A DNA stretch of 64,000 nucleotides from the NCBI GenBank assembly GCA_034620365.1, contig JAQGEQ010000175.1, forward strand, positions 186,001 through 250,000. The letters are read 5' to 3'. This DNA is from Pegea sp. RAD2-039. Lineage: Eukaryota > Chordata > Thaliacea > Salpida > Salpidae. The notes under the pieces were generated by a model. The model was not told the DNA's origin. It saw only the letters and a list, made by a program, of their open reading frames with translations, and searched no databases. Positions 55,610 through 64,000 of this stretch are shown one piece after another. The position numbers were made by a program, and so were the translations under genes. Numbering within the stretch: the first letter of the stretch is position 1; each line of letters opens with the position of its first letter.

Positions 55610-58261
55610 TCAAATGTTATCAAAACTTCCATTATAAGCACTATCTTCTAAAAGATTAACTTTTTTCTGTAACATCTGAACTTGACATTTAAGACTTTTT
55701 ACAATTTCTTCATAATCTAATTTAACAGACTTTGGCATCAGATCTTTAATTCGTTCTTCGTATTCTAACTTAACAAGAGTAAGTTTATCTTTGGCATCAA
55801 GTTCAGCCATCTGTATTTGACGTTTCATTTGAGAGACTTTTTGTTTTTCACCTTCTATACTTTCTTTTAAATGTTGAATAAATTCTTTATTTTCTATCTC
55901 TTGACGTTTGCACTCCTTTTCAAGATTATCAACATATAAAGACGATTTCTTCTCTATCAGTTTACACTCATTTACAAACTCATCACTTAATTGTTTTTCT
56001 TTTTGTTGTGCTTCCGCTAATCTTTCATGAGCTCTCTCTAATTGAGACTTATATTCCATCTCTAATTTATCTACCCTCATCTTCATTTGATTACTTTGCT
56101 TTTCTAAATCACTTGAATGTTTCTCAAGTTGTTCTTCTCGCTGTCTGTTCATCTCTTTTTCAAGTTGTGAGATTGCTAGATCACTCTCTCTCTGCATCTT
56201 CTGTCGCTCCTCTTCTCGAAGAAGACCTAATTCAACTAGCTGTTGCCGACGAAGATTGTTAGCAGATACAAGATCTTTCCGAAGGTCTTTGATTTGATCT
56301 TCAAAACGCTGAGTTTCTGTTTGTTGTTGTTTTTGTCTCTCATCAATTACACGTTCTTGCTCTTGAAAGCTTTCTCGAAATCGTGACTCGGCAGATTTGA
56401 TCTGCTTTTCATGCTCTTTTCTAACTGCATCCAAATCATTAGAAGCTGCTTGAATAATTTGATCTTTTTCACGATCTAACTTCACTTTCAGTTCATTCTT
56501 TTCATTTTTATGACGATTTAAAAGCTCCTCGACATAGTTCTGATGATTGATAGTCAACCTTTCACATTCATCTTCACTTTTCTTTAAATTAACTTTTAAA
56601 TTTTCCATTTTCACTTTCATCTCAGCATATGCTCTTTCTTGAGCTTCAGATGCTTGTTTCTTAAAAGACTCAATTGCATCTTGAGCTTTATTAAAAGCTT
56701 GTGCCTGGGAATTACCTAGATCATTCACTTGCTTCTCCCTTTCTCTCAATAGCTCTTCAAGACTGCTTATTCTTTTGATATCCTGAGATTTTTCAACATC
56801 AAAACTAACTCTAATATTGTGGATCTGTTTTTCATGTTCTCTTTTTGCTTCCATTTCTTTTTCTTGATGTACTGATTTACACTCCCTAATTTCACTTATT
56901 CTTCGTTGTTCACTGTCTTGTAGAGCGTGTTTAGATGCTTGTACTTGATCTTCAAGCTCATGTAAGCACTTTTGGTGTTCTGAAGACATTATCTGGTATT
57001 CTTGTTTCATGAATTCAACATCAGATGCATGTTTTGACATGAGAGACTGAACTAGGTCTTCATGATCTTTTCTTACTTCTCTAAATTCTTTATCAAGTTT
57101 TTCATGTTTATTAATTGCAGTTTCAAGATTACAATGAGAAACCTCGAGATTGTTTTCTAGTCGCTGATTTATTGTTGTGAGTTCTTGTTTTGTAATTAAC
57201 ATACTTTCACTTTCTGTTTTCAGTTGTAACACTCTACTTTCAAGCTCACTAATAATTACTTTGGTGTTTTGAGATTGTGATGTATAATCTTTTTCCATAT
57301 TTGCAAGTCTTTGATTGGTTTCATCCAGAAGTTCTTGGATATGTTTGGTGTGTATTTTCTGTAATTCATACTTTTCTTTTTCAGTTTCAGTAGTCATCTG
57401 GTCTATTTTAGACTCATATTCAGCTCTTAAGTTTGCTTTTGTTTCTTCTAGTTGAGATTGAAGTTCACCGATTTTACGAGCTTTTGTGTCTCTGATACTT
57501 TGGATTTCTTTAGAGTAAGTCTGTACTCTTTTTTCAAGCTTTCTTCCATTCTCTTCTAAAGCTTGTTCTTTTTTTTTCCAATTTCTTTTCAAATCATTAA
57601 TTTCATCATTTTTTCTTTCTAATATTTTTTGTACATCAGAATCATGTTGGTGTTGCATTTGTAACTTTTCTTCATGAAACTTTGCCTCATTTAATTTCGC
57701 TTTTACTTTAAACTCTTTTTCTTGCATTTTACTCAAATGTTGTTCATCACGAAACGAAACTACATCAGGAGAAAAACTTCTATCCTTGCTTATATCTGCT
57801 AGTTTTTCTAAATGGAAATTTTTATCAAGTTTTGTATCACCGATATTTATTGGTGAAAACTCAGTAATACCACTAGGATGCAATGATTTCGCAAGTTCGT
57901 TTTCTGCCCATTCTGCCAACGAATCAGCAGCGTCATGAGCTTGTGTTGTAGGAGAGTATATCTTTGTATCGTCTAAAACTATAGACATATAAGATGGTAG
58001 CTCAGATAATGGTCCAGTGTCCGGATCAGATATAAAAGGTTCATTTAAATTTCCTCTCTTTAACATCAGTAGCATCAATCGAGTGTAAAGATTACGATTT
58101 TTTTTTACTAAACTAGAACTGGTTGGTTCACAAAGTTTACGGATCCATAGAGCACATCTGTGACGATCAGATCTATATTGAAGTCTATTTAGAAATGGTT
58201 TGATATCATTCAAATGTTGTCCAAACTCAGTATCAAGTCTCATGTCCCGAGATCTATTCAT
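55610..58261 (-). CDS. CEP112: CEP112 (CCDC46) centrosomal coiled-coil protein, intronless
   Basis: Centrosomal protein of 883 aa in a single 2.65-kb exon; the human protein is about 955 aa and its gene is heavily split. The N-terminal ~100 residues carry the conserved CEP112 domain: EFGQHLNDIKPFLNRLQYR, RCALWIRKLCEP, KKNRNLYTRLMLLMLKRG and GPLSELPSYMSIVLDD, which parallel vertebrate KKRNRNLYAKLLLHMLKRG and LKTLPSYMSI. From about 180 to 870 it is almost continuous coiled coil rich in E, K, Q and R. ATG 58261 gives the family N-terminus. The frame is uninterrupted throughout. Complete absence of introns points to a retrocopy that replaced the ancestral gene or to wholesale intron loss. It lies 937 bp upstream of CCDC112 on the same strand. 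Confidence 0.9.
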   Translation of the reverse strand: MNRSRDMRLDTEFGQHLNDIKPFLNRLQYRSDRHRCALWIRKLCEPTSSSLVKKNRNLYTRLMLLMLKRGNLNEPFISDPDTGPLSELPSYMSIVLDDTKIYSPTTQAHDAADSLAEWAENELAKSLHPSGITEFSPINIGDTKLDKNFHLEKLADISKDRSFSPDVVSFRDEQHLSKMQEKEFKVKAKLNEAKFHEEKLQMQHQHDSDVQKILERKNDEINDLKRNWKKKEQALEENGRKLEKRVQTYSKEIQSIRDTKARKIGELQSQLEETKANLRAEYESKIDQMTTETEKEKYELQKIHTKHIQELLDETNQRLANMEKDYTSQSQNTKVIISELESRVLQLKTESESMLITKQELTTINQRLENNLEVSHCNLETAINKHEKLDKEFREVRKDHEDLVQSLMSKHASDVEFMKQEYQIMSSEHQKCLHELEDQVQASKHALQDSEQRRISEIRECKSVHQEKEMEAKREHEKQIHNIRVSFDVEKSQDIKRISSLEELLREREKQVNDLGNSQAQAFNKAQDAIESFKKQASEAQERAYAEMKVKMENLKVNLKKSEDECERLTINHQNYVEELLNRHKNEKNELKVKLDREKDQIIQAASNDLDAVRKEHEKQIKSAESRFRESFQEQERVIDERQKQQQTETQRFEDQIKDLRKDLVSANNLRRQQLVELGLLREEERQKMQRESDLAISQLEKEMNRQREEQLEKHSSDLEKQSNQMKMRVDKLEMEYKSQLERAHERLAEAQQKEKQLSDEFVNECKLIEKKSSLYVDNLEKECKRQEIENKEFIQHLKESIEGEKQKVSQMKRQIQMAELDAKDKLTLVKLEYEERIKDLMPKSVKLDYEEIVKSLKCQVQMLQKKVNLLEDSAYNGSFDNI

Positions 58262-60549
58262 GACTTAATAATTGAAGATACAAAAACTTTATTATTAATA
58301 ATTGATTTTATACATTTTCTAAAAAATATAATGAATAAATGATAATTCAAAGAACTTAATAAATCTCATTAATATAAATTATTAGCGAAAAACATTTTTA
58401 ATGCTAGTATAATAAGTTGGTGGCTAGATTAGAAATATTATATTAGCTAGTATCAACGAATAATTTCTGTTTAAGTTTTGATTTTTACTGTTTTACTTTA
58501 AAAATGTCAACCTTATTACTAGATTAATTACTTTAGATCTTATTTTCATTTATAAATAAATTCTAATAACTTTAGATAGTGCGTTCAATCAATAAAACCT
58601 TCTAAACTTGTAATAAGCTATGATAATTACTCTAAATAAAAGTTTAAATAAAAATAAAACAAAACTATTCAAACTTAATACATATTTCAACAAAACACAT
58701 GAATAATGTATGTTATAATTTTCTTATTTACTTAATTTAATTTTTTAAATCAATAATAACTGTTAATTTTAAATTTCGGAACAATGGTTTTGTTTATAAA
58801 CGATTTTAACGTCTACTATAAAACGTTGTCAAGATGTAGTTTGTAAATAACCGCATAGTTTAGTCTCGATAAGGTGTTTCAAACTTCAGTTTTAAGAATT
58901 AGAATTATTAAAAATAGTTCGACTAAAAATAATTGTTTAAACCGTCGAAAATTGTAAAAATATTTATAAAAATTTATACAAAATACTTACAATAAAAATA
59001 TTAAATGATTATTATTCTACAGTTTCTCAAGATAAATCTAAAAGCATAAAAATTACTTTCCAAACTTAACAAATTCAGCTATAAAATCCTTAAAATATTT
59101 TAATTCATATTTGACATTTTAATTCTAAAAAAATATTTAACATCAGTTAGTTAAAACTAAAATATTAATATAAATTATTATTCTTCATACTATTAATATA
59201 TTCTTTTGATAAAAATTAAACTGCCTTCTGAGTCTACCTTTTCACTTACGTTAAGATCAATTTTCACAAAAAATGGGAAAAGTTTAGTTTGGCTTGTTTT
59301 AGTAACTTTTATATCTCTTAGCTGATTGTTAATTATCATAAATAGCCATGTAAAAAAGTTAATTGATTTTTTCATGAATTTTTCTAAACCAAATAAAGTT
59401 GGCTTTAGAAAGATTATTTCTCTTTGTTAAACTTTAAGTCACCTTAAATAGTATTAAATGATAAAAGGTAAACCAGAATTATAATCACTTTCTATATTTT
59501 AATAAATAAGCATAAGCATAATGGTATTTTAAAAAGTAGTTTAAGTTTTCTAACTCTTATAAATTTTTTTGAAATCTCTTAAAGATTAATGTATTGTAAA
59601 ATTATGTTTTTCTTTGTTTTTGACAAAATTTTTCAAACACAATCAGCACCGGCTAAAGTAGATCATTATTATTATTAAAGTACCTTCGAATATTTTGCCA
59701 ATCTTAAAATCTTTTAAGAAAAGTTTATAAAACTTAGAAGTAAATAGTTTCTTTGACTGTATACTAATTTTTTTATTAGAATATTGGATAAATAGATAAA
59801 GAAGAAGAATAGTAAACTGCAATGCAGCAAGAATAAGATAAAAAAAGAATCATACAGTATTTAATATTACAAAAAATCGATAGTATAAATGCAGCTAAAA
59901 CGCAAATTGGTTTTTTTATACATAATTTTTATAGAACTTGTTGTTTTCATTGTAGCAAACTTTTTATTTTCTTTTATTTTTGATAAAATTTATCTAAGGA
60001 TCTCACTACTAAAGTTAAATCAAACATTTTACTGAGTAAAGTTTGTCTTCTCATAACCCTGTTTGATAAGTTTTTCTTTCGCTATTAATTATTATTTTTG
60101 CCTCTAAGTTTGAAAATAACGAAGAGAAATTATAAGTTCTTCTTTTTATCATTGGTAACAAATTTCAATAAAAGTATTTTTGATACAGGTTTCATTTCTT
60201 AATGTAACTTCTTCTGTAACCTTATCTGCATTATATATCTTGATGAAAATTTATAAACCAATATTTATATTTTTATATGATAATAATATTCAAAATATTT
60301 GAGCAAAATTGTTTGATATTTGGTTTATTCTTTTTTGTAATTGTCAAACTTGATTTTACAAATTTGAAAACAATTATGATAAAGCTACAAAAGAAGAATG
60401 ATAAAATTATTAGTTATAAGTTATTACAAAAACCAAAAGTCTAAAAGTAAAAAATAATTACAAGAAAAAATTTGTAACTCTAAAAAGAGTATTTTTCATC
60501 GATTTAAAAAATGGCTTCAAACAACTTTTAATTTCTTATAGTTCCTAAA
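58262..60549. other. Intergenic, no gene seen
   Basis: 2.3 kb of very AT-rich sequence between the CEP112 start and the ABCC5-like stop, both minus strand. Short frames (for example 59193-59375) show AT-driven composition only. It should contain the CEP112 promoter. Confidence 0.6.
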
Positions 60550-63500
60550 TCAAAACGCTGTAAAGTCATCTTCTGACGACTCTTCATCTGATACAAAGGC
60601 AGCATTAGTAAACTCCATATTTTCTGAATCATTGACTTTTATTTTTGGTAAATCAACTTGAGGGGCTTCTTTTATAGGAACTTCTGTGTCTTGATTACTA
60701 GCAGAAGCTTCAATCATTTTTGAAAAATGAGATTCAGGGTCACTTAGTAAAACAGCAGGCTCGCCAAACTCAGCAACCTGACAATAAAAAATATCATTTG
60801 ATTTTCAACTGATTCAAAAACGCTTTGTACAAACCTTTCCGTCGTCCATAACCAAAATCTTATCACTGGTCAACACAGTATTTAATCTATGAGCAATTGT
60901 AAGCATCGTGCAATCAGCAAATGCTTTTCTAATTGTTTCTTGAACTAAACTATCAGTTTCACTATCAATTGCTGCAGTTGCTTCATCCAACATAATGATT
61001 CGTGAATTTCGCAGTATAGCTCGAGTCATACACATTAATTGACGTTCACCCACACTAAAATTTTCACCATTTTCTACGACTTGCGTTTCAAGCTTATCTG
61101 GAAGAGCAGCAATCTGAAGAAAGAAAGTGAATTAGTAATTTTGAAGCTTATCTATAAGTTGTGTTAAAGATTAAAGAAATTAAAAAATTAAATCTTACCG
61201 AGCTTTTCATATGAGATAACTCTAATGCACCCCAAATTTGATTATCGTCATATTTATTGAAAGGATCTAAATTATAACGAACTGTTCCAACAAATAAAAC
61301 TGGTTCTTGTGGTATGATAGAAAGTCGAGAACGTAAGTCGTTTAAACTAATTTTGCCAGTATCAATTCCATCAATCTTAATTTTGCCAGCATGCACATTA
61401 CATAAACGAAACAGAACAACACCTAAAGATGACTTTCCTAAAATAAAAAAGAATTAGTTGTGATTACCGAAATATCAAAAATAATAATTAATAAGTTTAG
61501 AAAAAGAAAACATCTTTGAACTTAATAATTCTATCCTAAAACTACAACTAAAATAGCAATATCCAAACCTGCCTATGAATAGATTAGACTTAAAATTGAA
61601 TAGAGTAAATTTGGATTTATCAACTAATTTAAAACCGACTTTCAATTACAGCTGATATAAAATCTTATACCTGAGCCAGTTCTTCCGACAACTCCAATTT
61701 TTTCTTTCGCCTTAATATTGATGCTAACATCTTTTAATACAGAAGGAAGTCCATCTCTATATCGCATACAAGCTTTCTTGAATCTGAAGTTAAAACTCAT
61801 TTACTTTAAATACTTTAAACATATAAAAAGTTTTCAATTTTCAACGAAGAAAGAATGGACTGTATCAGCCGAAAACGGCCATACTGTAAGCCAGAACAGA
61901 AGTTATAGAAATCCAGTTACTGCCTACGTAGCAGAACTCTACACGCCAACAAGGTCTGCAGTGAAACAAAAGGACTGATGCAGCTACGCCCAGCTAGCTT
62001 TGCAGAACGACACTTATTACAGTGACGGACTGTCTACGAAGATTCAATTGCAGCTTTAAGTTTAAAGTTTTGCGTCTCCTAGAAGTGTTGTCATAAAATA
62101 AAGCTATAAGGCCTTTATATTCAGGTCTTATGAACTTTTGATTGTCGCAAATATATTTCCGCCTGGTATTGAACGCAAGATTTTCTGCGTGTCAGGCGCA
62201 CAGAATACACTACAGTGACAAACAGTTTTCAAATAATTGTTATAATTTATTATATGTACGGATTTAGCAGAAGTTTTTATTGATATAAAGCACGGCTGCA
62301 AATAATAATTTATACATCTTTTATAGAAAACACAGAATGAGTTGACTAAAAACTGAGTATTGAGAAAGTACTCCAGCCTTACATCAGTATTTTGGAAATT
62401 ATAGTAACACGCCAAAGGTAAATTTATAATAAAATTAGGGTTTACTCAGTTTGGTTTATATTTTGTAAACGATCAAAAAATAGCTTAACAATTATTTCAA
62501 GAAATCTTAAAAATTGAATCGAAACTGACTTGATAGCTCCTTTATTAGGCCAAGAATCTGAAGCTTTATCAAGTTTCTTTTTAGGGTCTTCTTCATAAGG
62601 GCAATTGACGATATACTCATTTATTCTTTCGACAGCGGTGAATAGTGACTCGGTTTCAATACTAAACCTGACACACACTTGAAAGAGGCCAGTTAACTAA
62701 ACGTGAAAAAATGAAACAGTTTTAGTTATTTTTCCATTTTTAAATTTTCGGTTTTGATATTTTAATCCAATCATTTTATAGAAACAACTTTTGAAACTAA
62801 GTTTTTGATTACAAACAATAATAAAAATAAGAATAACAAATGATCTTATAAGTTCTACTAACACTTGTGTTTTTTCTAGTAAATTTAAAGTTTTATTTTT
62901 ACTTGAATAGCATAAGTAAGAGCAAGTCCAGCAAAAGATGCAGACGTTGCTCCTAAGACGTCGGGATATAGAGTTGAAAAGACCACAAATAAAGAAACTA
63001 CAACTGTTACACACACTGTCAAAGCATCTAAACGTACGGAAAGCCATCTTGTTGCATTCAAGTAACCGAAATACGTTTGACTGTTTATGTCAAGTAGCTG
63101 GTCGTGTCTGTTAACAAAATACAGTTGAAGTATATTTAGAATAACATCAGTATTGAGTCGGTTATTGTCAGCAGAAATTGAAACTTTAAATCTTTATTTC
63201 TAAACTCAAATTGTAACCATCAAACAAAACCAACTTTTTAACCATATCTTCAGTTTTCTGATAAGCATGAATAGTAGAAAGTCCACTAATACTAGAAGTA
63301 ATATGAGAAAACCACGGCGATCTACAGAATATATAAGTTGAGTTTGAAAACGATAAGATCGCTTGCTAATTAAGCATCTACACTATCATATAACCTTCTT
63401 AAAACTTTTGATTATAAATAAAAGATTTATCTTTAAAATAAGTTGACTTTATTGACAGAAAAGTTATATAATAACTTGGAATAAAATTAATTAAGATAAT

Positions 63501-64000
63501 TATGTTGCAATTCTGATAATGTTCTACTCTACAGTTTTCTTATTTAGTGCAATTTAATACTAAGTTGTTTATAAAATGTCTACAACACCAAAAAGCTTTC
63601 AGATATTCCAAAAAATGAAATGATTTAACAAGATTAAAAGTTTAATAAATTATATTTAAAAAAGTAACATATCCAAAAAAACTTGTTAAATTTTTTATCG
63701 TTTCATGACTATTTAGTTACTAATTTATCATAAACTCAGGAAACTCAAATGTTATCAAAAATTAATTTATAGATGTAAATATCAGAAATTGTTATGTCAT
63801 CAATTTAAGCAAATATGTGTTCTTCAGATATATAGCAGTCCACTGACCTTGTTGTGTTATCAAGTTTTTTAAGTTCTCGAACACCAGCTTTAAATATGGT
63901 ATAAATATATCCAAATACTACAACTAAGATAGCAATACCAATAAGAAACCAAGGAAAGACGATAACCATTGTAATCAACGCAAACACGATTAATAGCATC
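60550..64000 (-). CDS. ABCC5: ABCC5-type ABC transporter, C-terminal half, 5' part outside window
   Basis: Plasma-membrane exporter of the MRP5/ABCC5 group. Exons in coding order: 63848-64000 (partial), 63235-63321, 62903-63107, 62530-62696, 61671-61783, 61199-61437, 60835-61113, 60550-60777. All join in frame. The second transmembrane domain shows [52 protein letters not shown] and [17 protein letters not shown]2 has Walker A GRTGSGKSS across the 61671/61437 junction, a Q-loop [20 protein letters not shown], the ABCC5-type signature FSVGERQ instead of LSGGQ, Walker [13 protein letters not shown] and an IAHRLNTVL switch. The acidic C-terminal tail ([12 protein letters not shown]) is longer than in human ABCC5. 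The intron 61784-62529 carries an LTR-like fossil. Confidence 0.93.
61861..62214 (+). mobile_element. Solo-LTR-like fossil in an ABCC5 intron
   Basis: A 354-bp GC-richer patch starting TGTATC and ending CTACA, with an AATAAA at 62097-62102 followed by a G/T-rich stretch, as in an LTR R-U5 region. A diverged relative lies at about 29880-30110. Flanking 5-mers (TGGAC / GTGAC) are only partly alike, so a target duplication is not demonstrated. No internal retroviral or retrotransposon coding region is present; family unknown. Likely old. Confidence 0.4.

Noticed and set aside
62128-62415. 95-codon minus-strand frame in an ABCC5 intron
   Set aside because: Spans the edge of the LTR-like fossil and unrelated intron sequence; no homology.

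Overview
This is an AT-rich nuclear window from an animal genome. The reasons are spliceosomal introns throughout, no bacterial-style operons, and orthologues of metazoan proteins: EML5/6, liprin-beta, Yippee-like, ABCC5, CCDC112, CEP112, NUDT18 and argininosuccinate lyase. The centriole/cilium genes (CCDC112, CEP112) and the complement-control/C-type-lectin genes fit an early-branching or spiralian animal. The sequence alone does not fix the phylum. Many introns are only 46-53 nt, while others run to 1-2.5 kb.

Layout. 69-6425 (-): EML5/6-type microtubule-binding WD protein, 17 exons, running off the left edge. 9700-14222 (+): liprin-beta, 21 exons. 15037-15930 (+): intronless ADP/ATP-carrier relative with an altered signature. 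17639-19699 (-): a 307-residue type I membrane protein with an unusual order: signal peptide, DEG/ENaC-like cysteine region, EGF, CCP/sushi, TM. 21916-31563 (-): secreted protein of 12 CCP and 2 C-type lectin domains, with recent internal duplication and a coding minisatellite. 34867-37060 (+): argininosuccinate lyase, with two GC-AG introns. 37502-40509 (-): secreted 442-residue protein with FG-GAP-like acidic loops, family not identified. 44500-45458 (+): Yippee-like. 47639-48904 (-): intronless GT49 glycosyltransferase. 49962-50969 (-): intronless NUDT18-like Nudix hydrolase. 51896-54672 (-): CCDC112. 55610-58261 (-): intronless CEP112. 60550-64000 (-): 3' half of an ABCC5-type transporter, running off the right edge.

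Gene pairs: EML/liprin, CCP-lectin/ASL and FG-GAP/Yippee are divergent. ASL and the FG-GAP gene converge with 441 bp between stop codons. From 47.6 to 64 kb everything recognised is on the minus strand, and two centrosome/centriolar-satellite genes sit head to tail.

The gene-poor stretches hold a four-copy interspersed repeat with a TAAA-type tail, a pair of ~495-bp direct repeats about 2.03 kb apart, two related LTR-like fossils, and broken coding remnants shared between 21.6 kb and 42.4 kb. The most unusual items are the DEG/ENaC-like + EGF + CCP membrane protein, the duplicated CCP/lectin gene, and clustered TGACGTCA/CACGTG palindromes in the 50-nt introns of liprin and EML. Exon models were built by eye from splice consensus, frame continuity and protein similarity recalled from memory. 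No database search was run.
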